Assembly (NCBI GenBank): GCA_038200275.1
Contig: JBBPYC010000027.1
Location: forward strand, 1 to 22,697
DNA: 22,697 nt
DNA from: JBBPYC01 sp038200275
GTDB taxonomy: Bacteria > Pseudomonadota > Gammaproteobacteria > Burkholderiales > Burkholderiaceae_C
Direction: 5' to 3'
Shown here: positions 14,741 through 22,271 of the stretch, in pieces
How positions within the stretch are numbered: position 1 is the stretch's first letter
How the letters are laid out: each line of letters starts with the position of its first letter
The notes under the pieces: model-generated
The model's input: the letters and a program-made list of their open reading frames with translations, nothing else
The model's database searches: none
What the model was told of the DNA's origin: nothing
Made by a program: the position numbers and the translations under genes

Positions 14741-16525
14741 TCAATCCTTCGTCGGCAGGATCGTCGCGGCCAGCTGCTTGGCGCTGTTGGCGATGACGCT
14801 GCCGAGTTCCGGCTCGTCGACCATCATCGTGAGGAAGTTCTTCGCATCCTTCAGCGTGATGTGCGGTGGCAGCGGCGGTACGTTCGGATCGGCTTTGAAC
14901 TCGATGATGACGGGGCGGTCCGCGGCCAGGGCTTCCTTCCAGGCGTCGGCGATGCCGTTCGGGTCGTCGCAGTAGATGCCCTTCAACCCGATCAACTCTG
15001 CATAGCGAGCATAGGGAAAGTCGGGAATGCTCTGCGTCAACGGCGTCTTGCCCACCCCCAGCTGCACGCGTTCCTCCCAGGTCACCTGGTTCAGATCCTG
15101 GTTGTTCAGCACCATGATGATGAAGCGCGGGTCCGACCAGTTCTTCCAGTACTTGCCGACCGTGATCATCACGTTCAGGCCGTTCATCTGCATCGCACCG
15201 TCACCGATGAAGCCGATCACGCACCGATCTGGGTACGCCATCTTCGCGGCCACCGCGTACGGCGTGGCAGCCCCGAGCGACGCAAGGCCACCGGACAGCG
15301 AGCACATCATGCCGCGCCGGATCTTGATGTCGCGCGCCAGCCAGTTGGCCACCGAGCCGCTGTCGCCGGTCAGAATCGCGCCGTCCGGCAGCAGCGGCGA
15401 CAGCTCCCAGAAAATCCGCTGCGGATTGATCGGCTCGGCTGGCTCCATGGCGCGCGCCTCCAGCGTCTTCCACCAGGATTCGACGCCGCGCTCAATGCGC
15501 TGCCGCCAGTCACCATGCTCGTTCTGATCGAGCAGCGGCAGCAAAGCCGCAAGCGTCTGCTTGCTGTCGCCGATCAGCGAATACTCCATCGGATAGCGCA
15601 GGCTCAGGTTGGCGCCGTTGATGTCGATTTGCACGCCGCGCGCATCACCGGGCTTGGGCAGGAACTCGCTGTAGGGAAACGCCGAACCGACCATCAGCAG
15701 CGTGTCGCATTCCTTCATCAGGTCCCAGCTCGGCTTGGTGCCGAGCAGTCCGAGCGAGCCGGTCACCCAGGGCAGGTCGTCGGGCAGCACGGCCTTGCCG
15801 AGCAGCGCCTTGGCCACGCCCGCGTTCAGGCGGTTGGCCACCGCCATCACCTCATCGCTTGCCTGCAGCGCACCGGCGCCGACCAGCATCGCGACCCGCT
15901 TGCCCGCGTTGAGGATGTCGGCCGCGCGTTGCAGCGCCTCTGTGCCAGGCTGCAACGACCAGCCGGGGAAACCGACGCCGGTGTGCGTGGCGCCGTGCGC
16001 CATCGGCGGATCGACGTAATCAAGCAGTTGCAGGTCGTTGGGCAGGATCACGCAGGTGACTGCGCGCTTGGCCTGCGCGATGCGCACCGCGCGGTCGATC
16101 AGCGTACGCACCTGTTCGGGCACCATCGCGGTCATCACGAATTCGGAGGCGACGTCCTTGAACAGGTTCTGCAGGTCGACCTCTTGCTGGTAGCTGGCGC
16201 CGAGCGCGCTGCGCGCCTGCTGGCCCACGAGCGCCACCACCGGCACATGGTCCGCCTTCGCGTCATACAAACCGGTGAGCAGATGGATCGCGCCCGGCCC
16301 GGACGTCGCGTAGCAAAGCCCGACCTGACCGGTGAACTTGGCGTGCGCAGACGCCATGAACGCCGCCATCTCCTCGTGCCGAACCTGCACGTAGTCCATG
16401 AAGTCACTGGCCTTTTGCAGCGCCACGTCGAGCCCACCCACCCCATCGCCCGGGTACCCGTAGACGCGAGACAGGCCCCACTCGGACAGGCGCTTCCAGA
16501 CGAATTCAGAGACATTCTGCGACAT
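14741..16525 (-). CDS. Thiamine-pyrophosphate enzyme, pyruvate oxidase/dehydrogenase (quinone)-like
   Basis: This 594-residue protein has the three-domain layout of PoxB-type TPP enzymes. The N-terminal Pyr domain has Glu51 in VRHEEMAAFMA, which would activate the cofactor, and YATSGPGAIHLLTGL. The central domain carries VAMLVGAGAL. The C-terminal PP domain has the TPP motif GDGAMQMNGLNVMI starting at residue 441 and ending near NNQDLN. It probably decarboxylates pyruvate to acetate, passing electrons through FAD to quinone; a different 2-oxoacid is possible. ATG 16525 follows AAGGAG at ideal spacing. It is the first gene of the long minus-strand array, and a 14-bp palindrome lies 24 bp upstream. 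Its stop is five bases before the next start. Confidence 0.92.
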   Translation of the reverse strand: MSQNVSEFVWKRLSEWGLSRVYGYPGDGVGGLDVALQKASDFMDYVQVRHEEMAAFMASAHAKFTGQVGLCYATSGPGAIHLLTGLYDAKADHVPVVALVGQQARSALGASYQQEVDLQNLFKDVASEFVMTAMVPEQVRTLIDRAVRIAQAKRAVTCVILPNDLQLLDYVDPPMAHGATHTGVGFPGWSLQPGTEALQRAADILNAGKRVAMLVGAGALQASDEVMAVANRLNAGVAKALLGKAVLPDDLPWVTGSLGLLGTKPSWDLMKECDTLLMVGSAFPYSEFLPKPGDARGVQIDINGANLSLRYPMEYSLIGDSKQTLAALLPLLDQNEHGDWRQRIERGVESWWKTLEARAMEPAEPINPQRIFWELSPLLPDGAILTGDSGSVANWLARDIKIRRGMMCSLSGGLASLGAATPYAVAAKMAYPDRCVIGFIGDGAMQMNGLNVMITVGKYWKNWSDPRFIIMVLNNQDLNQVTWEERVQLGVGKTPLTQSIPDFPYARYAELIGLKGIYCDDPNGIADAWKEALAADRPVIIEFKADPNVPPLPPHITLKDAKNFLTMMVDEPELGSVIANSAKQLAATILPTKD

Positions 16526-16548
16526 GATTGCTCCTTGATGTGTTCAGT

Positions 16549-16562
16549 CGATGACGTCATCG
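16549..16562. promoter_or_regulatory. 14-bp perfect palindrome upstream of the long operon
   Basis: CGATGACGTCATCG is a perfect palindrome centred about 31 bp before the ATG of the TPP-enzyme gene, just upstream of its ribosome-binding site. The position fits an operator or leader element at the head of the minus-strand array. It does not match the Fnr consensus TTGATnnnnATCAA. The cognate regulator is unknown; a chance palindrome in GC-rich DNA is possible. Confidence 0.4.
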
Positions 16563-16573
16563 TCTTCACCTAA

Positions 16574-16769
16574 AACCAATTCCCCATAGCACTGACCCTG
16601 ACCACGCGACAGACAGCGACGGTACCTGTGGTGATCTCCCCATTCGCGCAGCAGTACGAGATCAAAATACGGCGCCATGCTCTCCGCAATCCCGGCCACC
16701 CTGCTGCTGCTCTTCGCGCAGCGTCACATCGTCAAGCGCCTGACTGACGGCGGGCAGCGGCCAAAGTAG
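16574..16769 (+). pseudogene. Frameshifted C-terminal remnant of a MalG-type sugar ABC permease
   Basis: On the plus strand the frame from 16574 reads NQFPIALTLTTRQTATVPVV then ISPFAQQYEIK. After the four-A run at 16664-16667 the resemblance moves to another frame: YGAMLSAIPATLLLLFAQRH then IVKRLTDGGQRPK, with stop TAG 16767-16769. Together these match the C-terminal end of MalG/UgpE-like carbohydrate ABC permeases, including the QRxIVxxLTxGG tail. A single base difference in the A run would join them. No upstream permease sequence remains, since the minus-strand TPP gene begins immediately. It is a dead fragment of a lost sugar-uptake operon that was read in the opposite direction. The identification is by eye. 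Confidence 0.6.
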
Positions 16770-16805
16770 CCCCGCGTCCCTGAGGAGCCTTATGTCCGCA
16801 AACTG

Positions 16806-17330
16806 CTACGACCGCATCGCCGCTGGTGTGTGCCCATGTGATCGCACCGTCTCCGTACGTGCCCAGGCAAACGCCTCGCCCGCGGTCCAGACTGACGCGG
16901 CCAGCAGCACCACGTCTTTGATCAGGAACTGGCCGATCGGGCCGGACAGATACGGAAAGCCGTAGCCCTCCTGCCAGACGCCGGGCGTGCTCAAGAGGAA
17001 CGTCAGCGTCGTGATGAACGTGACGATCGCCGCGCAGCTTCCGATGCCCGAGGCGCGCGCCGACACCGGACGCAGCGCGATCAGCACGCCGATGGTGATC
17101 TCGACGATGCCCAGCGCCGTCGCAAAGCCGCGCTCCCCGAGCAGGCTGTACGCCCAGGACAGCAGCGGGCTGTGCATCACGAGCGGCGCGATGCCCTTGG
17201 CTTCATAAGCGGTGAACTTCATGAAGCCGTACCACAGAAAGATGAGTACGAGCGACCAGCGCAAGGCCGGGCCGCCGTACTGCAGCAGAGGGTCGCGCCC
17301 GGTGGGCGAGATTGTCGAGTTGGTTGCCAT
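16806..17330 (-). CDS. DUF417 (YkgB/RclC-like) inner-membrane protein, copy 1
   Basis: This 174-residue protein has four predicted membrane segments and the DUF417 landmarks FLWYGFMKFTAYEAKGIAPLV, HSPLLSWAY, a central GIVEITIGVLIALRP, and TFLLSTPGVW...GFPYLSGPIGQFLIKDVVLLAAS. The Escherichia coli homologue RclC is part of a reactive-chlorine resistance operon, so a role in oxidant stress is plausible. ATG 17330 follows AGGTG; the open frame upstream to 17423 does not resemble the family. A nearly identical gene lies in the opposite orientation at 19866; copy 1 differs from it at the N-terminus and has a longer tail (TETVRSHGHTPAAMRS). It is downstream of, and on the same strand as, the beta-propeller lipoprotein gene. 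Confidence 0.9.
   Translation of the reverse strand: MATNSTISPTGRDPLLQYGGPALRWSLVLIFLWYGFMKFTAYEAKGIAPLVMHSPLLSWAYSLLGERGFATALGIVEITIGVLIALRPVSARASGIGSCAAIVTFITTLTFLLSTPGVWQEGYGFPYLSGPIGQFLIKDVVLLAASVWTAGEAFAWARTETVRSHGHTPAAMRS
16873..17262 (-). repeat. 390-bp inverted repeat, left copy (inside DUF417 copy 1)
   Basis: The reverse complement of this segment aligns without gaps to 19931-20320. I count 25 differences over 390 positions (about 94% identity), mostly at third codon positions. The repeat covers most of the DUF417 coding sequence and fades towards both gene ends. Confidence 0.85.
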
Positions 17331-17370
17331 GTGACACCTGTCGGGTTTGAGTGAACGGATGAGGGATCGA

Positions 17371-17436
17371 GAAAGAAAAAAAAAGCGAATCGAACGCGCT
17401 CGGACGCCGACACGGACGGCCACGTGCCGCCGTCCG
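17371..17436 (-). terminator. Possible terminator after the beta-propeller gene
   Basis: Just past the stop of the lipoprotein gene, 17413-17420 (CGGACGGC) pairs perfectly with 17429-17436 (GCCGTCCG) around an 8-base loop. Reading the minus strand, a T-rich run follows at about 17382-17371, roughly 30 bases after the stem. The distance is longer than in a standard intrinsic terminator, so the call is tentative. Confidence 0.35.
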
Positions 17437-17450
17437 AGCCGGCGTGGCGT

Positions 17451-18794
17451 CTAGAACACGACCAGCCCTTGCGGCCGCGTCGCCGGCGGCACCGGGACCG
17501 GCAGCACCAACGGAGCGCCGGGCTGGCTCAACGTGCCGTCAGCCGCGATGCTCAGGACATGGATGTAGTTGCCCGCGGTCACCGTGTTGTCCAGCGCGTT
17601 GCTCCGGGTGCCGACCACGTAGAAAAACTTCTCGTCGGGGGACAAGGCCGGCTCGTACGGCGTGCTTGTGACTTGCATGAACGAATCGGGGCCGCGGTCG
17701 TTCAGAAACAGCGGGCCGGGCAGCTTCAGCAGCAGGTGCTGCTTTTCGACCGGCTGCAGCGGATCGCTGTTGTCATAGAACGAGACGCTGTTGTCGATGT
17801 TGTTCACGGTGTAGATGCGCGCGCCGCTGGCCGTTGGCCTGATCCAGCAGAGCTCAAGGCCCGAATTCGGCACCGCACGCACGAAGGTCAAGGCGCCGGT
17901 CGCACCGTCGAAGGTATAGACGCCCATCTGCTTCCTCGTCACGAAGCCGACGTACAGGATGTTGCGCGACGGGTGCTGGTTCATGCCCAGCGGCAGCGGC
18001 GGTTTGTCGCCAGCGGGAAGCGCCATCGGCGAACTCGGCGGCTGCGTCAGCGTGCCGTCCGCATTGATCTTGAACGAACGCAGCGAACCGATGCCGGGCT
18101 GCGCTGCGGGCGCGAGGAAGTCCAGGCCGAACAGCAAGGTGCCGTCGTTCGAGGCCAGCACCTGCGACGGGAAACCGCCCTTGACCACCGGCACGGTCGA
18201 ATTCGGAATCGGCGTCAGCTTGCCGCTCGGCTCAATCGTGAAGCCGGTGTAGTTGGGGTTGTCCGAGTTCGGCAATTGATCCGCGTCGCCATTGCTGTTC
18301 ACGACATAGAGCCGATTGCCCGCGATCGTGAGGCTCACCGGGCTGCGCCCGCCGGACGCAAACGGCGAGCCGGGCACGTGCCGCAGTTGACCGTCGTCGC
18401 CGATGTCGAACACAGCGATCGTGTTGCTGCCGGAGTTGACCGCGTACAGACGCTTCTTGTCGCGGCTGGCCAGCAGCGGATAGTCCTTGTCATTCGGCCC
18501 GAGCTTGGCGGCGGTCGGATTGTTCAGGCCCTTGCCGTTGGTGAGAAACGGGCTGCCGGCCAGCGGCGTCAGGGTGCCGTCGGCGGCGCGCGTGTAGGCC
18601 AGGATCGAGTTCTGTCCCGGCTCCAGCCGGTTGCTCTCCACATACAGCACGTTCTTGACTGCGCCGGTGCTCGTGAAATTGTTGTTGTTGCCGTTGTTAT
18701 CGTCGCCGCCGCCACCGCAGGCGGTAATGCCCACGGTCATGACCAGCGCTGCAGCAGTTGCCAAGGCGGTGCGCCTGGAGAGTCGAGACTTCAT
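17451..18794 (-). CDS. Beta-propeller lipoprotein (YncE/lactonase-like)
   Basis: This 447-residue exported protein starts with MKSRLSRRTALATAAALVM and a lipobox ending ITAC (Cys26), followed by a Gly/Asp/Asn-rich linker GGGGDDNNGNNNNF. The remainder has repeated blades of the type LYVESNRLEPGQNSILAYTR, KRLYAVNSGSNTIAVFDIGDDGQL, NRLYVVNSNGD and FFYVVGTRSNALDNTV, like YncE and 6-phosphogluconolactonase-fold propellers. No catalytic residues can be assigned with confidence, so it may be a binding or scaffold protein. ATG 18794 follows AAGGAG with eight bases between; the frame open further upstream is not needed. The gene is divergent from the Crp/Fnr-type regulator gene and lies inside the inverted DUF417 pair. 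Confidence 0.88.
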   Translation of the reverse strand: MKSRLSRRTALATAAALVMTVGITACGGGGDDNNGNNNNFTSTGAVKNVLYVESNRLEPGQNSILAYTRAADGTLTPLAGSPFLTNGKGLNNPTAAKLGPNDKDYPLLASRDKKRLYAVNSGSNTIAVFDIGDDGQLRHVPGSPFASGGRSPVSLTIAGNRLYVVNSNGDADQLPNSDNPNYTGFTIEPSGKLTPIPNSTVPVVKGGFPSQVLASNDGTLLFGLDFLAPAAQPGIGSLRSFKINADGTLTQPPSSPMALPAGDKPPLPLGMNQHPSRNILYVGFVTRKQMGVYTFDGATGALTFVRAVPNSGLELCWIRPTASGARIYTVNNIDNSVSFYDNSDPLQPVEKQHLLLKLPGPLFLNDRGPDSFMQVTSTPYEPALSPDEKFFYVVGTRSNALDNTVTAGNYIHVLSIAADGTLSQPGAPLVLPVPVPPATRPQGLVVF

Positions 18795-19038
18795 GGGTTG
18801 GCTCCTTTTGTTCTTTCGTTGGTTCGGGTTGTGCCTGGCCATGAGTCGGGCACAGCCCAATCTATCGGAGTCGAACAGGCGCGTCGGTACGCTGGCGCAC
18901 TTAGCGGGGTCGCAGGTCGGTCAGTAGGCGTCTACACGGGGTAGCAAGACCGGATGCCATGCAGCTGCCGAGCAAGGGAGCGGTTTTGCTTTCGGTTGAA
19001 GTGGTACAAATGGTCAAGCAGACAGCACAGGTAAGCCC
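18795..19038. promoter_or_regulatory. Divergent promoter region, lipoprotein versus Crp/Fnr regulator
   Basis: This 244-bp region separates the divergent lipoprotein and regulator genes and should hold promoters for both. The lipoprotein ribosome-binding site is at its left edge. I found no canonical Crp or Fnr box and no convincing -35/-10 pair. A regulator gene divergent from its target is a common arrangement, so control of the lipoprotein and the following DUF417 gene by this regulator is plausible. Confidence 0.4.
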
Positions 19039-19764
19039 ATGATTGACGCGCAACTGAACCAGCTCATCGCCATGCTGCCGCAGCCGGCCTGGCAGCGCAT
19101 CGATGGCAGATCCACGATCGTTTCGGCGGTGCCGGGCGATATCCTCATCGATCCGGGCGAACCGATTGTCGATGTCTACTTCCCACTTGACGCGGTCGTT
19201 TCGCTTGAGCAGGTCGTCAGCGACGACGTCGAAGACCATGCGTCGAGCCCGGGCGTCGCGCTGGCCGGCAACGAAGGCGTTGTCAGCATCGAAGCTCTGC
19301 TGGGTGCTGAGAACTCGACCAATCGCGCGACGGTGCGGATCGGCGGGCAACTCGTTCGCATCGGTGCGGCGACGCTGGTCGAGGAGTTTGCGAGGGCGGG
19401 CGTTTTCCAGCGGCTCGTGCTTCACTGCGCCGAGGCGCTGATGGGGCAGTCGTGCGCGATTAGCGCCTGCGAGCGCGTCCATGCGATCCGGCAGCGGCTC
19501 GTTCGCTGGTTGTTGATGTTTGCCGATCGCGCTCCGGAAGGCGCTATCCAGCTCACCCAGGACACGCTGGCGCAACTGCTCGCAGTTCGACGGTCGAGTG
19601 TTTCGGCCGCCGCCAGCGAACTCCAGGACGAGGCGCTCATTGCCTACCAGCGCGGGATGATCACCATCGTCGACCGGAATCGCCTCGAGGCGGGTGCCTG
19701 CACCTGCTATCGCGACATCAAGGCCCGCTACGCGGATCTGTATCGACCCGGCAATGTTCGATAG
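19039..19764 (+). CDS. Crp/Fnr-family transcriptional regulator
   Basis: This 241-residue protein has an N-terminal cyclic-nucleotide-binding-like beta-roll (about residues 10-120, with PGDILIDPGEPIVDVYFPLDAVVSL), a long dimerisation helix, and a C-terminal winged helix-turn-helix. The recognition segment is LTQDTLAQLLAVRRSSVSAAASELQDEALIAYQRGMITIVDRNRLE. It belongs to the group that lacks Fnr's N-terminal cysteines and ends in a CxCY motif (here CTCYRDIKARY); its ligand is unknown. ATG 19039 has only a weak AGGT upstream. The gene is divergent from the propeller lipoprotein gene and is followed, 101 bp later, by the second DUF417 gene, which it may control. Confidence 0.9.
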   Translation: MIDAQLNQLIAMLPQPAWQRIDGRSTIVSAVPGDILIDPGEPIVDVYFPLDAVVSLEQVVSDDVEDHASSPGVALAGNEGVVSIEALLGAENSTNRATVRIGGQLVRIGAATLVEEFARAGVFQRLVLHCAEALMGQSCAISACERVHAIRQRLVRWLLMFADRAPEGAIQLTQDTLAQLLAVRRSSVSAAASELQDEALIAYQRGMITIVDRNRLEAGACTCYRDIKARYADLYRPGNVR

Positions 19765-19865
19765 CGTACGCAGGTGTCAGCCTGGCCTCGATAGAGTGCA
19801 ACCGCATGTCAGCTGCGTGCCCATCGCAGCGATGCCCCTGCAATCCAAACTATCCGAGCACGATC

Positions 19866-20351
19866 ATGCAAAGCCATTCGAGCGAGCAAGAAGGAGGCGT
19901 TGCCCTCAAACACTACGGCGCTATGGCGCTGCGCTGGTCGCTCGTACTCATCTTTTTGTGGTACGGCTTCATGAAGTTCACCGCCTATGAAGCCAAGGGC
20001 ATCGCGCCGCTGGTGATGCACAGCCCGCTGCTGTCGTGGGCCTACAACCTGCTCGGGGAGCGCGGCTTTGCGACGGCGCTGGGCATCGTCGAGATCACCA
20101 TTGGCGTGCTGATCGCGCTGCGACCGTTCTCGGCACGCGCCTCGGGCATCGGCAGCTGCGCGGCGATCGTTGCGTTCATCACGACGCTGACGTTCCTCTT
20201 GACCACGCCCGGCGTCTGGCAGGAGGGCTATGGCTTTCCGTATCTGTCGGGCCCGATCGGCCAGTTCCTGATCAAGGATGTGGTGCTGCTGGCTGCTTCG
20301 ATCTGGACTGCGGGTGAGGCGCTCGCAGCGGCGCGCATGAGGACGGCTTGA
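19866..20351 (+). CDS. DUF417 (YkgB/RclC-like) inner-membrane protein, copy 2
   Basis: This 161-residue protein is almost identical to copy 1 across the membrane core, from ALRWSLVLIFLWYGFMKF to KDVVLLAAS, with four predicted membrane segments. Its N-terminus (MQSHSSEQEGGVALKHYG) and short tail differ from copy 1. ATG 19866 is chosen as the nearest start; it has no strong ribosome-binding site, and an in-frame ATG at 19806 is an alternative. It lies downstream of the Crp/Fnr gene and 62 bp before the start of the trehalase-type GH15 gene on the same strand, so these may be co-transcribed. By analogy to RclC it may help in oxidant stress, but this is inference from a remote homologue. Confidence 0.88.
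   Translation: MQSHSSEQEGGVALKHYGAMALRWSLVLIFLWYGFMKFTAYEAKGIAPLVMHSPLLSWAYNLLGERGFATALGIVEITIGVLIALRPFSARASGIGSCAAIVAFITTLTFLLTTPGVWQEGYGFPYLSGPIGQFLIKDVVLLAASIWTAGEALAAARMRTA
19931..20320 (+). repeat. 390-bp inverted repeat, right copy (inside DUF417 copy 2)
   Basis: This is the partner of 16873-17262, in opposite orientation, at about 94% identity by hand alignment and without gaps. The 2.67 kb between the copies carries the beta-propeller lipoprotein and Crp/Fnr genes, so recombination between the repeats would invert that segment. Confidence 0.85.
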
Positions 20352-20413
20352 GCGCCGTTCCATCGTCTACGGACTGCGTCCGGTTGCAGGCGGACCAGCG
20401 ACAGGATCAGCCG

Positions 20414-22258
20414 ATGCGTGAGCAGCAAACGTCATCAGAAGATCGAGGCATCGGCGACTATGCCGCGATCGGCAACTGCAAGACGTTGGCACTGGTCTCG
20501 TTGCAAGGCTCGATCGACTGGTTCTGCCTGCCTGATTTCGCGGGCGGTTCGGTGTTTGCCGCACTGCTCGACCAGGAGCGCGGGGGGCGCTTCGCGATCA
20601 CGCCGCGGGAGATCGTGCGCATCGAACGTGCCTATCTCGACGGCAGCAACGTGCTGCGCACGACCTTCCATTGCCAACGCGGCGTACTCGAGTTGACCGA
20701 CTGCATGGCCGTCAAGGGCGGAGACGTGCGCGACCAGCACGAGATGGTGCCCGAGCACGAGGTGATCCGGATCGCGCGTTGCACTGAGGGCGAAGTCGAA
20801 GTCCAAGCGGTCTATCAGCCGCGGCCCGGCTACGCGAAGGAGCTGCCGCGGCTGGTCTCGCGTGGCCGGCTCGGCTGGCAATGCACGCTCGGCCCAGTCA
20901 ACTTCCATCTGCTCTCGAACTTCGCTTTTGCGAGCACCGGTGGGGCGACGCTCGAAGCGGTCGAACACTTGCGCTCGGGCGAGCAGCGCGAAGCATCGCT
21001 CAGCGCCAGCAAGCACGAGATCGCAGTGCTCGCACCGCTCGGTGCGGCGGTCGAACAGCGCCTGGCCACGACCCTCGACTGGTGGCGCGAATGGTCTGCC
21101 GGCTGCAGTTACGACGGTCCCTGGCGCGATGCGGTGGTGCGCAGCTGCCTCGCGCTCAAACTGCTGACCTATTCACTGTCCGGCGCGATCGTGGGGGCGG
21201 GCACGAGCTCGCTTCCCGAGAGCATGCAAAGCGAACGCAACTGGGACTACCGCTATTGCTGGCTGCGCGACAGCTCACTGACCTTGAGCTCGTTCATGGA
21301 CGTCGGCTTCCAGGACGAGGGCGCTGCGTTTATCGCCTGGCTGCTGCACGCAACGCGCCTCACGCAGCCGCGTCTCGAGCCGCTCTACGACGTGTACGGG
21401 CGAGCGGCGCTGCCCCAGCGCGAGTTGCCGCATCTGCGCGGCTGGCGCGGCGTCGGCCCGGTGCGGATCGGCAACTCGGCCAGCACGCAACTGCAGCTCG
21501 ACGTTTACGGCGAAGTGCTGCTCGCGGCGCATGATTTCGTGCAGCGCGGCGGGCGGCTGGACGCTTATGAACAGTGCGTCGTCGCCGGCTTCGCGCGCAC
21601 GGCGGCCAGCGAGTGGCGCAAGCCCGATGCGAGCCTGTGGGAAATTCAATCCGGACCGCGCCACAACACCTACTCCAAGCTGATGTGCTGGACCGCGCTG
21701 GACCGGGCGCTCACCTTGCACGAGCAAATCGGTTTGCCGATCGATGCCGACCAGCTGCGCCGCGAACGCGAAGCGTTGCGGTGCGACATCGACCAGCACG
21801 GCTTCGACGCCAGCTTGAACAGCTACGTCGGCTACTACGGCGGCCAGGACGCCGACGCGAGCCTGCTGCTGATCCCGCGCATGGGCTACCTTGCCGCCGA
21901 CGATCCAAAGATGCGCGGCACGCTGGAGCACATCGAGCGCCAGCTCGGCGTGGACGGCCTGCTGTACCGCTACCCGCCCGGGCCCGACTACGACGGCGTT
22001 GCCGGCTGCGAGAACCTGTTCGTCATCTGCTGCTTCTGGCGCGTGCAGTGCCTGGCGGATCTTGGCCGCACCGGCGAAGCACGCGAACTGTTCGAGCGTT
22101 TGCTCAAACTTGCCAATCCGGTCGGTCTCTATGCCGAAGAGCTGGATGATGAAAGCTTCGCGCTGCGCGGCAACTTTCCGCAGGCCTTCAGCCATGCTGG
22201 CCTGATCGCCGCCGCGCTGGCGCTGGACCGCGCCGAGACAGCAACTTCTTCGTCATGA
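20414..22258 (+). CDS. Glycoside hydrolase family 15, trehalase-like
   Basis: This 614-residue protein belongs to the GH15 branch with a trehalase-like N-terminal domain (GIGDYAAIGNCKTLALVSLQGSIDWFCLP, about residues 12-40). Its (alpha/alpha)6 barrel has SERNWDYRYCWLRD at 273-286. The probable catalytic acid is Glu410 in SLWEIQSGPRHNTYSKLMCW, and the base is Glu575 or Glu576 in GLYAEELD followed by FPQAFSHAGLI. Substrate could be trehalose or another short alpha-glucoside; family members vary. There is no signal peptide. ATG 20414 is preferred because AGGA lies seven bases upstream; a TTG at 20348 is in frame but overlaps the DUF417 end. It is not closely similar to the glucoamylase-type GH15 at 9032. 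Confidence 0.92.
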   Translation: MREQQTSSEDRGIGDYAAIGNCKTLALVSLQGSIDWFCLPDFAGGSVFAALLDQERGGRFAITPREIVRIERAYLDGSNVLRTTFHCQRGVLELTDCMAVKGGDVRDQHEMVPEHEVIRIARCTEGEVEVQAVYQPRPGYAKELPRLVSRGRLGWQCTLGPVNFHLLSNFAFASTGGATLEAVEHLRSGEQREASLSASKHEIAVLAPLGAAVEQRLATTLDWWREWSAGCSYDGPWRDAVVRSCLALKLLTYSLSGAIVGAGTSSLPESMQSERNWDYRYCWLRDSSLTLSSFMDVGFQDEGAAFIAWLLHATRLTQPRLEPLYDVYGRAALPQRELPHLRGWRGVGPVRIGNSASTQLQLDVYGEVLLAAHDFVQRGGRLDAYEQCVVAGFARTAASEWRKPDASLWEIQSGPRHNTYSKLMCWTALDRALTLHEQIGLPIDADQLRREREALRCDIDQHGFDASLNSYVGYYGGQDADASLLLIPRMGYLAADDPKMRGTLEHIERQLGVDGLLYRYPPGPDYDGVAGCENLFVICCFWRVQCLADLGRTGEARELFERLLKLANPVGLYAEELDDESFALRGNFPQAFSHAGLIAAALALDRAETATSSS

Positions 22259-22271
22259 ACATGGGGGCTGC

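Noticed and set aside
14690..16573. Plus-strand open frame of 627 codons opposite the TPP-enzyme gene
   Set aside because: It mirrors a well-supported TPP enzyme on the other strand and shows no domain, signal or good ribosome-binding site.
16793..16872. Possible plus-strand gene start with GAGGAG before ATG 16793
   Set aside because: The frame immediately runs antisense through the DUF417 C-terminus and encodes nothing recognisable. At most it is the start of a gene lost with the ABC permease operon.
17424..18944. Plus-strand open frame of 506 codons opposite the beta-propeller gene
   Set aside because: The minus strand has a lipobox, ribosome-binding site and propeller blades; the antisense product is an Arg/Val-rich shadow.
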